Origin: Mongoliibacter ruber
Lineage (GTDB): Bacteria; Bacteroidota; Bacteroidia; Cytophagales; Cyclobacteriaceae
Assembly: GCF_003003005.1 (NCBI RefSeq)
Contig: NZ_PVTR01000004.1
Location: 186,001-250,000 of the forward strand
Length of the DNA stretch: 64,000 nucleotides
Direction of reading: 5' to 3'
Positions 26,273-34,592 of this stretch are shown piece by piece. The notes beneath the pieces were generated by a model that saw only the letters and a program-made list of their open reading frames with translations, made no database searches and was not told the DNA's origin. How positions within the stretch are numbered: the first letter of the stretch is position 1; each line of letters opens with the position of its first letter. Both the position numbers and the translations under genes were made by a program.

Positions 26273-27865
26273 ATGAAATATATTTTTGGTATTCTGTCCT
26301 TTTGTTTCATTTGTTTAAATGCATGGGGACAGGGAAATTCCAATGTTGTGTCTATTTACAATGCAGATTCCACCTTAATGGGGACTGGAATAATGAATAA
26401 CGGACTAATGGAAGGCCTATGGAAATTTGAAAACCCAAAAACAAACAGGCTCATTCAAACCATCACTTTTCGCTCCGGAAGTAGGGATGGCTTAGCAATA
26501 GTTTTTCATAGCAACGGTAACAGGCAACTAGAGGCTGAATACAGGGACAATAAGCTTAATGGTGTTTTTAGGGAGTACGACTCCACGGGAGCCATGAAAT
26601 TGGATAGGGTATTTAAGGACAGTGTAGCTATAGGACCATACAAAGAATACTATGGAAGAGTCGGCCACCCCGATTTTTTTAACCCGAGACAAGTTAAAGT
26701 CGAAGGGCAGTATGCGGAAGGTAAAAAACAAGGTAGATGGGTCACTTATTACAATAATGGGGAGCCTGCTGTCATTCAGAATTTTGAAAAAGGAAATCAA
26801 GAAGGAACCTATCAGGAATTCTCTGTCGAAGGCGATCTGCTTGTCAGTGTCAACTACAAAAACAACAGACCTCATGGTCCTTTCGTGAGGTATTCATTCA
26901 ACAAGATCGTAGAAGAAAGAGGAGAGTACAATGAAGGAAGGAGAGTTGGCAAATGGGAGTCCTTTTTCCCTGGAACGAAGGTGTTGGAATCAGAAAAAAA
27001 TTATGACGAAAGAGGTAATAAAACAGGCGAGTGGAAATTTTTCTACGAAAACAGGCGAAGGGCAAGGATTGAAAGATATGAAAATGATATCCCTGTAGGG
27101 GTGTGGGAAGAATACTTCCCAAACAGAAACCTTTCCAAGAAAAAAACATATGAACTGGGTCTGCCGATTGGAGAATACGAGGAATTCCATCCTAATGGTA
27201 AGATCTCTGTTAAAGGCCAATATAAGAGTGGTGTAAAGGATGGATTGTGGCGGAATTATTTCCCAGAAGGTAACCTTTATTCGATTGGTGAATATAGGAA
27301 TGACCTCAAAACCGGTCTTTGGAAATACTTCAATAAAATAGGTGTTCTGATTGCTGAGGGAGAATACAACCTTGGGTCGGAAAATGGTCAATGGATCTAT
27401 TATTACGATGGAGGTCAATTGAAATCTGTTGGTAGTTATTTTCTCGGATTTGAGGATGGCGTTTGGGGGCTTTTTTATGACAACAAGCAATTGACCCAAG
27501 AAGAGATTTGGAGCAATGGGAGATTGATGAACATTACAGAATACAATACTTATGATGGTACTTCTACGCTGGATAAAGGGACCTTGCAAGATGGTAATGG
27601 CACAAGAATCACCTATTATACAGATGGAAAAAAAGAATCAGAGGGTACCTATGAGTCAGGAAAGCCAGAAGGGACATGGACTTATTTTCATGAAAATGGA
27701 AACAAAGCCTCTGAAGGAAAAATGGTAGAAGGGAAAAAAGAAGGCGCTTGGAGGTATTACAATCTTAATGGCAGATTAGAGCAAATTATCAACTTTAAAG
27801 ATGATGAAATTGTAACCGAGGAAGATGAAATGCGAAATGAAATAAGGTTTAATACCTTTGATTAA
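26273..27865 (+). CDS. Secreted MORN_2/YwqK-type repeat protein
   Basis: A 530-residue exported protein: signal peptide MKYIFGILSFCFICLNAWG, then nearly all MORN_2-type repeats of about 22-24 residues with the pattern G-x-W-x-x-Y-x-x-x-G-x-L...E-G-x-Y-x-x-G-x-x-x-G. At least 12 units can be counted. This repeat is the one annotated in databases as YwqK antitoxin; here there is no toxin partner, so that label would mislead. It is likely a periplasmic or surface scaffold forming a long beta-hairpin ladder. It has no close operon partner; a Lacal_2735 gene follows after 41 bases. Confidence 0.88.
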   Translation: MKYIFGILSFCFICLNAWGQGNSNVVSIYNADSTLMGTGIMNNGLMEGLWKFENPKTNRLIQTITFRSGSRDGLAIVFHSNGNRQLEAEYRDNKLNGVFREYDSTGAMKLDRVFKDSVAIGPYKEYYGRVGHPDFFNPRQVKVEGQYAEGKKQGRWVTYYNNGEPAVIQNFEKGNQEGTYQEFSVEGDLLVSVNYKNNRPHGPFVRYSFNKIVEERGEYNEGRRVGKWESFFPGTKVLESEKNYDERGNKTGEWKFFYENRRRARIERYENDIPVGVWEEYFPNRNLSKKKTYELGLPIGEYEEFHPNGKISVKGQYKSGVKDGLWRNYFPEGNLYSIGEYRNDLKTGLWKYFNKIGVLIAEGEYNLGSENGQWIYYYDGGQLKSVGSYFLGFEDGVWGLFYDNKQLTQEEIWSNGRLMNITEYNTYDGTSTLDKGTLQDGNGTRITYYTDGKKESEGTYESGKPEGTWTYFHENGNKASEGKMVEGKKEGAWRYYNLNGRLEQIINFKDDEIVTEEDEMRNEIRFNTFD

Positions 27866-27906
27866 ATAAACCAAACAGGCCAATAGGAGTTATTAAATAA
27901 AAAGAT

Positions 27907-28077
27907 ATGTTTGGACTATTCAAAAAGAAGACAGAACTGGAAAAACTCCAGGAAAAATATAAGGAGCTGTTAGAGAAATCTCATAAAATTTCCCATAGTA
28001 ACAGAACCGAAGCCGATAAATTAATGGCAGAGGCAGAGGAAGTAGCATTAAAAATAGATGCTCTGAAGAAAAAATAA
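27907..28077 (+). CDS. Lacal_2735 family small protein (56 aa)
   Basis: ATG at 27907 opens a 56-codon frame beginning MFGLFKKKTELEKLQEKYKE and ending ALKIDALKKK. This matches the Lacal_2735 (DUF6435) family, small charged proteins of unknown function found widely in Bacteroidota; the MFGLFKKK start is characteristic. The remainder reads as two amphipathic helices, probably a helical hairpin or coiled coil. It has its own terminator directly after the stop codon. Confidence 0.88.
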   Translation: MFGLFKKKTELEKLQEKYKELLEKSHKISHSNRTEADKLMAEAEEVALKIDALKKK

Positions 28078-28082
28078 CATGT

Positions 28083-28103
28083 AGACCGGCACTTAGCCGG
28101 TCT
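28083..28103 (+). terminator. Terminator of Lacal_2735 gene
   Basis: AGACCGGC (28083-28090), loop ACTTA, GCCGGTCT (28096-28103), then TTTTTT. Confidence 0.88.
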
Positions 28104-28222
28104 TTTTTTGTAAAAATGGCATTTTTTTTGGGAACTTTTTTATAGAGAAATAAAGACACACAATACCCTAACAATCAGATGATATAAATCTTTTGACCTT
28201 AAAACAGGTTGCAATATAAAAA

Positions 28223-28246
28223 TTTTGCTAAAACGGTTTTGCTAAA
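28223..28246 (+). repeat. Short direct repeat upstream of the DUF6600 gene
   Basis: TTTTGCTAAA occurs at 28223-28232 and again at 28237-28246, 14 bases apart, within an AT-rich leader about 85-110 bases before the ATG at 28331. It may be a regulator site or chance in AT-rich DNA. Confidence 0.35.
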
Positions 28247-28330
28247 TTTTTATTCTTTTTATTGAATTTTTATCAAAACTTAATTTCTTTTTTTAGCGTA
28301 AAAACAATCAAACACCAAAATCCTATTATC

Positions 28331-29842
28331 ATGAAAACTACAATCCTATATCGAATAAGCATAGTGCTGATGCTAGGCATTGGTATTGCTCTGGTAAACA
28401 GGGCTCATGCATCCCCTCATAATGGAAGTGTTTCATTTCAAGTATTCTACAATGAGTTAGCGCCATTTGGAGATTGGGTAATGGATCCAAATCATGGATA
28501 TGTTTGGGTACCTTACGTAGAAGCTAATTTTCAACCATATGTCACCAATGGTTACTGGACGATGACTAATTTCGGCAACACTTGGGTATCCAATTACAAT
28601 TGGGGCTGGGCTCCATTTCATTATGGCAGGTGGTTTTGGAGTGACTTCTATGGTTGGGCATGGGTACCTGGATATGAGTGGGGACCCGCTTGGGTAAGCT
28701 GGAGAACTGGAGGCGGCTACTATGGGTGGGCTCCTTTAGGTCCAGGAATGCATGTAAATGTTGGAATTTATCTTCCTGCAAGACACTGGGTATTCCTTCC
28801 CCAAAGAAGATTCAGAGCCAGATACTTCCACAGGTATTTTATTCCAAGCTACAATGTGGTCAATGTGTATAACAATACCACAATCATCAACAATACATAC
28901 GTTAACAACAACACAACTTATTACACTGGGCCTTCTAGAACAGAACTTCAGAGAGCCACTAGATCCAATGTTCCTGTGTATCAAGTTAACAACTCTGATA
29001 GACCTGGTAGAGCTAGTTTAAACAATAATTCACTTAATGTCTACAGGCCACAGATAGCGACATCGAGATCTGCAAACGAAGCTGCAAGGCCTCAAAGAGC
29101 GATAAGGGCTGAAGACTATAATAAGGCTGAAGCAAGAAGTAGAGCAAATAGTGCCGCTGTAAATAACAGAAATACCCAAGGTACAAGGAGTGCAGGTTCT
29201 ACTACATTGGGAAACAGTGCGGCTACAAGATCTCAAAGTGCAAGACAAGCCCCAACAAGAACTGCTGAACCCAATGCAAGAACAGAGAATAGAAATGCAA
29301 ACTTGGGTAATGCAAACAGTAGAAGCAATCAAACTATCAATGCTCCTGCTCAGAGAGGTAACGCGAGGGTACAGTCAGGCACAAACCAAAGGTCAAATTC
29401 GCCAGCCGTTAATTCAGGATCAAGCAGTAGGCAAAGCAGCCCTGCTGTGAGAAGCGGATCTTCAAATAGACAAAGTAGTCCCGCTGTGAGAAGCGGTTCT
29501 TCAAACAGACAAAGTAGTCCCGCTGTGAGAAGCGGCTCTTCAAACAGGCAAAGTAGTCCGGCTGTAAGAAGTGGATCTTCAAGCAGACAAAGTAGTCCGG
29601 CTGTGAGAAGTGGATCCTCAAACAGACAAAGTAGCCCTGCTGTGAGAAGTGGATCTTCAAATAGACAAAGTAGCCCTGCTGTAAGAAGTGGATCTTCAAG
29701 CAGGCAAAGTAGTCCCGCTGTGAGAAGCGGATCTTCAAGCAGGCAAAGTTCCTCTACAGTAAGATCAGCACCAAGTAGAAGCTCTTCTGGGGGAACTACT
29801 TCCAGATCATCTTCAAGCAGAGGTGGAAGAGGAGGTAATTAA
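28331..29842 (+). CDS. DUF6600 exported protein with Ser/Arg-rich 13-residue repeats
   Basis: From ATG 28331 this is 503 residues with a signal peptide (MKTTILYRISIVLMLGIGIALVNRAHA). An earlier TTG at 28262 is in frame but would bury the signal peptide. Residues about 30-180 are an aromatic-rich DUF6600 domain with repeated W-x-W and PYG/GxWV patterns (FGDWVMDP, WGWAPFHYGRWFW, WVPGYEWGPAWVSWR, YGWAPLGP). The remainder is low-complexity, Asn/Arg/Ser-rich and basic. Within it eight exact and one decayed copies of RQSSPAVRSGSS(N/S) are found. The basic tail suggests binding to nucleic acid or acidic polysaccharide outside the cell; function unknown. Confidence 0.85.
   Translation: MKTTILYRISIVLMLGIGIALVNRAHASPHNGSVSFQVFYNELAPFGDWVMDPNHGYVWVPYVEANFQPYVTNGYWTMTNFGNTWVSNYNWGWAPFHYGRWFWSDFYGWAWVPGYEWGPAWVSWRTGGGYYGWAPLGPGMHVNVGIYLPARHWVFLPQRRFRARYFHRYFIPSYNVVNVYNNTTIINNTYVNNNTTYYTGPSRTELQRATRSNVPVYQVNNSDRPGRASLNNNSLNVYRPQIATSRSANEAARPQRAIRAEDYNKAEARSRANSAAVNNRNTQGTRSAGSTTLGNSAATRSQSARQAPTRTAEPNARTENRNANLGNANSRSNQTINAPAQRGNARVQSGTNQRSNSPAVNSGSSSRQSSPAVRSGSSNRQSSPAVRSGSSNRQSSPAVRSGSSNRQSSPAVRSGSSSRQSSPAVRSGSSNRQSSPAVRSGSSNRQSSPAVRSGSSSRQSSPAVRSGSSSRQSSSTVRSAPSRSSSGGTTSRSSSSRGGRGGN
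29429..29779 (+). repeat. 39-bp tandem repeat inside the DUF6600 gene
   Basis: Eight in-frame units of 39 bases (29429-29740) each code for RQSSPAVRSGSS plus N or S; a ninth (29741-29779) has decayed to RQSSSTVRSAPS. Silent differences between units are few, which fits recent expansion by slippage or unequal crossing over. Unit loss or gain would keep the frame. Confidence 0.92.
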
Positions 29843-29847
29843 ACATC

Positions 29848-29874
29848 AAAGCTATCCCATGCTGGGATAGCTTT
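29848..29874 (+). terminator. Terminator of the DUF6600 gene
   Basis: AAAGCTATCCCA (29848-29859), loop TGC, TGGGATAGCTTT (29863-29874), then TTT. Confidence 0.88.
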
Positions 29875-30027
29875 TTTAGGTTTCTTCTTCAATTTTTTCG
29901 CTATAATCTAAAAGTTCAATAAAATTAGAACATATATTTACCCTCATTAAGGATATATCACCTATTTTTTTACTAAAGCTTTTTTATTTATCTAAAAATT
30001 TTACTTATTTTATTTAAATTTTTATTT

Positions 30028-31266
30028 ATGAATTTAATCAACCCAAAAAAATCAATAGAAAAGATCGGTGGTGTAGTCGAAATGAAAAGCTACATAAACA
30101 AGCTCAAGCTGATCAAAAACCTCTATACCAAAGGCAGTAACACCGCCGGAGAAATGTGCACTGAAGTAGGTATTAGCCTTCCTACAGTCAACTCGCTTCT
30201 CGGTGACCTAATGAACTCAGGAGAGATCATCAAACATGGCAGAGCTGAATCCCAAGGCGGAAGAAAACCTGATTTATATCGACTTGCCGAAGATGCCTTT
30301 TATATTATATCAATAGACATCAATAAATTCAGAACTCGAGTTTCTATTTATAATAGTCTCAACAAATCAGTTGCTGAACCTGAAATTCTTAAACTTCAAC
30401 TGAACAACGAGAAAGAAACCTTTGATACCATTTGTGATTTTATACTTCAATACAAAGAAAAATCAGGTTTAGATGATCAAAAAATAATAGCAATAGGCAT
30501 ATCAATGCCTGGCTTGATCGATTCTGCAAATGGCATTAACCATACTTACCTCAAGTTTGGGAAAAAAAGTTTGGTAGAAAACTTCGAAACAAGACTCGGT
30601 CGGCAGGTCTTTTTGGAAAACGATGCCAGAGCGATGACTTTAGCTGAATTCAAATTTGGTCAGAATGAGGAATACAAAAATGTCTTGGGAATTTTTATCG
30701 GTTGGGGCATTGGTATTGGAATCATAATAGACGGCAAACTTTATCATGGAGCCTCCGGATTTGCAGGTGAATTTAGCCACTCCCCTATTTTTGAAAGCCA
30801 TGACAATAATCTAATCAATAAAAACACAAGTCTGGAGACTGTAGCATCAGGAACCGCTATTGTAAAAATGGCAAAAGAAGCCATTCAATTGGATGAAGAT
30901 TCAATTCTTGCAAGAATGGTAAAGGAAAGCAATAACGAAATCGAACCAGCACTTGTAGTAGAAGCTGCCTTGACTGGAGATCAAAGAGCTATAACAATTC
31001 TTTCTGAAGCTGGTCTTTTCTTAGGACGAGGCATTTCCATCCTTTTACAATTGCTGAATCCAGAACTGATAATCTTAGGAGGATCGGTTGCCGAGGCGAA
31101 ATCATACCTTACTATACCCATACAACAGGCCTTAAATATCTATAGTATGCCAAAGACCAGAGAAAGCACTGAGTTAAAAACATATAAATTAGGCAAAGAA
31201 GTAGGGCTCTTGGGTGGGGTAGCGGTTGTAAATGAAAAAATATTTGAGGAAATTTTCCAAGCTTAA
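30028..31266 (+). CDS. ROK-family transcriptional regulator (NagC/XylR type)
   Basis: A 412-residue regulator with an N-terminal winged helix-turn-helix (TAGEMCTEVGISLPTVNSLLGDL, about 44-66 in outline) and a C-terminal ROK sugar-binding domain. ROK landmarks are the AIGISMPGLID segment, LENDARAMTLAEF and IFIGWGIGIGII, and late ILLQLLNPELIILGGSVAEA. The zinc-binding CxCGxxGC motif of NagC is not present. It opens the plus-strand side of the carbohydrate island and lies 36 bases before the FG-GAP gene. By analogy it may bind an N-acetylhexosamine or its phosphate; the ligand is inferred from the neighbouring chitinase. Confidence 0.88.
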   Translation: MNLINPKKSIEKIGGVVEMKSYINKLKLIKNLYTKGSNTAGEMCTEVGISLPTVNSLLGDLMNSGEIIKHGRAESQGGRKPDLYRLAEDAFYIISIDINKFRTRVSIYNSLNKSVAEPEILKLQLNNEKETFDTICDFILQYKEKSGLDDQKIIAIGISMPGLIDSANGINHTYLKFGKKSLVENFETRLGRQVFLENDARAMTLAEFKFGQNEEYKNVLGIFIGWGIGIGIIIDGKLYHGASGFAGEFSHSPIFESHDNNLINKNTSLETVASGTAIVKMAKEAIQLDEDSILARMVKESNNEIEPALVVEAALTGDQRAITILSEAGLFLGRGISILLQLLNPELIILGGSVAEAKSYLTIPIQQALNIYSMPKTRESTELKTYKLGKEVGLLGGVAVVNEKIFEEIFQA

Positions 31267-31302
31267 GATAATTTCCACGCTTCAAAATGAAAGAAATACA
31301 AT

Positions 31303-34300
31303 ATGAAATCTTTACAGATTTTCTTATTTATTCCGTTTTTATTCTTTGCTAACCTTCTTTCACCTAAGCAGGAATCAAATAATAAAACTCCGCTATTCGA
31401 GTCTATACCAGCGAGAAAATCAGGCATAAATTTCAATAACAAACTGACTGAGGATAAAAGCAATAACATTCTCACCTACGAGTATTTTTACAATGGTGGA
31501 GGAGTAGCCATTGGCGATTTTGATAATGACGGGTTGGAAGATATTTTTTTCACCGGCAATATGACTGACAACAAACTGTATCAGAATCTGGGGGATTTTA
31601 AATTCAAGGACATTACCAAAACCGCAGGAGTAGCTGGCAAAAAATCATGGACTACTGGTGTCAGTGTAGTAGATATCAATGGGGACGGGCTGTTGGATAT
31701 TTATGTTTGCTATTCAGGAAATGGCAATCTAGACAGCAGAAGAAATGAGCTTTACATCAACCAAGGCGATCTGACTTTCGAAGAATCTGCCAGTGAGTAT
31801 GGCCTAGATGACCCTTCAAACTCCACACAAGCGATATTCTTTGATTTTGACAATGATGGAGACCTTGATTTATTTCTTCTTAATCACCATATCGAAGTCA
31901 TCAATGAAATTGAATTCGATGAAGCTAGGGGAAAAAGACATCCATTTGCCGGTGACAAGCTATTCAGAAATGACAATGGCAAATTCATTGATATCAGCCA
32001 GGAAGCCGGAATCAAAGGTTCTGCCCTAGGCTTTGGACTTGGGGTTGTAGCTTCGGATCTAAACGGTGACGGCTGGATTGATTTATATGTCTCCAATGAC
32101 TATATCGAGCCCGATTACCTTTATATAAATAATGGAGATGGTACATTTACAGATCAGCTCAGCAATTATCTTCAACATATATCCCATTTCTCTATGGGCT
32201 TGGATATTGCAGATATCAATAATGATGGTCTTGTAGACATTTTTACTTTGGACATGCTTCCAGAAGACAATAAGAGACAGAAGCTGTTGTATGGTCCAGA
32301 AAACTATGAACAATACGCCCTGATGGTAAACAGAGGCTTTTACCATCAAAACATGCGCAATATGCTACACCTGAATCAAGGTAATGGCCTATTCAGCGAA
32401 ATAGGTCAATTAGCTGGGATTTCAAATACAGATTGGTCTTGGTCAGCACTGTTTTTTGACGCAACAAATAGTGGATTCAAGGATTTGTTTGTCAGTAATG
32501 GTTACTACAGAGATTACACCAACAGGGATTTTTTAAAATATAAAGGAGATTATTACTTCAAATCCGCCGTGGCTGGAAATAAGGCAGATACCCTTGAGTT
32601 GGTCACTTCTATGAGTTCTACCCCACTCTCAAACTATTTTTTTGAAAATAAAGGAAACCTACGATTTGAAAATAAATCCAAAGAAAACGGTATAGGCCAA
32701 CCTTCCTTTTCGAGTGGTGCAGTATATGTAGACTTAGACAATGACGGTCACTTGGATTTGGTCGTCAATAATATCAATCAGACGGCATCTATCTTTAAAA
32801 ACACCGGCCAAAAAGAACGTCATTTCCTCAAAATACAACTAAAGGGTGAAAAAGGAAATACTTCTGGTTTTGGGAGTAAAGTGAAGGTTTATACTCAAGA
32901 TGGAGTGTATCTTCAAGAACAAAGTCCTGTCAGGGGTTTTCAATCTTCTGTATCCTCCACATTGCATTTTGGCCTTGGAAATACTACCGTCATAGATTCT
33001 GTGGTGGTCATCTGGCCTGGAGGGAATTCCTCCATCGCAATACATCCTGAAATAGACAAACAAATCACCATAGATGCATCTGTCGCCAATAAAAACAATT
33101 ATTCAATTGCTGAGACCAGTCGAGTTTTTACAGAGTCCGAAGCCAGACTGCCATTCATTCATGAAGAGTATGGATTTAATGATTTTAAAAGACAACCACT
33201 TCTCTTAGAAATGCCCACTTATTTGGGCCCCACGATGGCAGCTGGAGATATTACAGGTAATGGAAAAGAAGAGATTTTCGTTGGCGGCTCTAAGGGATAC
33301 CCCGGGAAAATATACTACCAAGAAGGTGAGGATTGGAAACCCATGAAAAATTTCGATTCAGGTGATGAGTTTACAGATGCTTCAGCTCTATTTTTTGATG
33401 CCAATGGTGATGGATATTTAGACCTCTACCTTGCTAGCGGTGGCTATCACGACTATCTAAGCAAAGACGAATCCCTACAAGATAGACTCTATATCAATGA
33501 TGGGGAAGGGAATTTACGACACAATATTGAAAAGCTGCCAAGATTAAGATCTAGTGCTTCTAAGGTTATCAGTGCTGATTTCAATGGCAATGGATATCCA
33601 GATTTATTCATTGCTGGAAGGATTGTCCCCGGTAAATATCCTGAATCTCCTCAAAGCTATCTTTTAATAAATGATGGGGAAGGGAATTTTACCGACCGTA
33701 CAGAAGAATATCTTCCGGAAAATGGAAAAGTAGGGATGATCCGGGATGTGCTTAGTATAGACCTGAACCAAGACGGGTTCATGGATCTGATCCTTGTCGG
33801 AGAATTCACGCCCATCATATTTCTCGAAAATCAAAGTGGTAGAATGTTAGTTGACCAAAGTGACAAGTACTTACCAAATAACCCACAAGGATGGTGGACT
33901 AAGATAGAAGCTGGGGACTTCACAAACGATGGAAACATAGACTTTATAATTGGAAATTTTGGACTTAATTCACAGTTCCAGCCTTCTGACCAAGAACCTT
34001 TGACACTTTACTATGGTGATTTTGATGAGAATTCTTCAATAGATCCTATTCTTACTTACTATATTCAGGGAAAAGAGTATCCATTTCCAAGCAGGGATGA
34101 ATTACTGGATCAAATGTATAGCATGAGGAGCAAATTCACTGATTATGAATCATATTCCATAGCCAGTATAGAAAAAGTACTTGGAAAAGATGTTGCTAAA
34201 AACGCCTCCAAATTACATGCAAATGAATTACGCTCTGTGATGCTTCAAAATCAAGGAGGAAAGTTTGAAGTTATACCCTTACCAATAGAAGCTCAATTTG

Positions 34301-34587
34301 CTCCTACGTATGCTATTCATGTGTTTGATTATGATGAAGATGGTAACTTGGATTTCCTTCTAGCTGGTAACCAATCACAAATCAGACTCCGGCTCGGGGT
34401 AATTGATGCTAGTTTTGGACAGCTCTTCAAAGGAAATGGAAAAGGACAATTTGAGTTTATTCCTCCATCAATTTCAGGATTAGATGTTAAAGGTGATGTA
34501 AAATCCATATTAAGTTTGCCTTCAGAACCAAAAAGATTATATTTTGGAATCAACAACCAAAGTGTAAAAGTCTTTGACTTTCAATAG
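31303..34587 (+). CDS. Large secreted FG-GAP/VCBS repeat protein with ASPIC/UnbV domain
   Basis: Exported protein of 1094 residues with an N-terminal signal peptide (MKSLQIFLFIPFLFFANLLS). It has many FG-GAP/VCBS repeats, each containing a calcium-loop-like DxNxDG or DxDxDG motif (for example DFDNDGLEDIF, DINGDGLLDIY, DFDNDGDLDLF, DANGDGYLDLY, DLNQDGFMDLI), which should fold as two or more seven-bladed propellers. A central ASPIC/UnbV module lies near 510-580 (HFLKIQLKGEKGNTSGFGSKV...). Five bases separate it from the haloperoxidase gene, so the two are cotranscribed. From memory this CRTAC1-like pair is recurrent in Bacteroidota near SusCD loci; its role is unproven. Confidence 0.9.
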   Translation: MKSLQIFLFIPFLFFANLLSPKQESNNKTPLFESIPARKSGINFNNKLTEDKSNNILTYEYFYNGGGVAIGDFDNDGLEDIFFTGNMTDNKLYQNLGDFKFKDITKTAGVAGKKSWTTGVSVVDINGDGLLDIYVCYSGNGNLDSRRNELYINQGDLTFEESASEYGLDDPSNSTQAIFFDFDNDGDLDLFLLNHHIEVINEIEFDEARGKRHPFAGDKLFRNDNGKFIDISQEAGIKGSALGFGLGVVASDLNGDGWIDLYVSNDYIEPDYLYINNGDGTFTDQLSNYLQHISHFSMGLDIADINNDGLVDIFTLDMLPEDNKRQKLLYGPENYEQYALMVNRGFYHQNMRNMLHLNQGNGLFSEIGQLAGISNTDWSWSALFFDATNSGFKDLFVSNGYYRDYTNRDFLKYKGDYYFKSAVAGNKADTLELVTSMSSTPLSNYFFENKGNLRFENKSKENGIGQPSFSSGAVYVDLDNDGHLDLVVNNINQTASIFKNTGQKERHFLKIQLKGEKGNTSGFGSKVKVYTQDGVYLQEQSPVRGFQSSVSSTLHFGLGNTTVIDSVVVIWPGGNSSIAIHPEIDKQITIDASVANKNNYSIAETSRVFTESEARLPFIHEEYGFNDFKRQPLLLEMPTYLGPTMAAGDITGNGKEEIFVGGSKGYPGKIYYQEGEDWKPMKNFDSGDEFTDASALFFDANGDGYLDLYLASGGYHDYLSKDESLQDRLYINDGEGNLRHNIEKLPRLRSSASKVISADFNGNGYPDLFIAGRIVPGKYPESPQSYLLINDGEGNFTDRTEEYLPENGKVGMIRDVLSIDLNQDGFMDLILVGEFTPIIFLENQSGRMLVDQSDKYLPNNPQGWWTKIEAGDFTNDGNIDFIIGNFGLNSQFQPSDQEPLTLYYGDFDENSSIDPILTYYIQGKEYPFPSRDELLDQMYSMRSKFTDYESYSIASIEKVLGKDVAKNASKLHANELRSVMLQNQGGKFEVIPLPIEAQFAPTYAIHVFDYDEDGNLDFLLAGNQSQIRLRLGVIDASFGQLFKGNGKGQFEFIPPSISGLDVKGDVKSILSLPSEPKRLYFGINNQSVKVFDFQ

Positions 34588-34592
34588 AATTT

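Noticed and set aside
26990-27589. 199-residue minus-strand frame inside the MORN-type gene
   Set aside because: It is the mirror of a biased repeat sequence; the plus-strand frame has a signal peptide and regular repeats.
26273-27865. YwqK antitoxin of a toxin-antitoxin system
   Set aside because: The repeats match the family named that way, but the protein is secreted, long and has no small toxin gene beside it.
29409-29738. 109-residue minus-strand repetitive frame
   Set aside because: It is an antisense shadow of the 39-bp tandem repeat.
29429-29779. CRISPR-like array
   Set aside because: Units of 39 bases abut without spacers and are in frame, coding for a Ser/Arg-rich protein tail.
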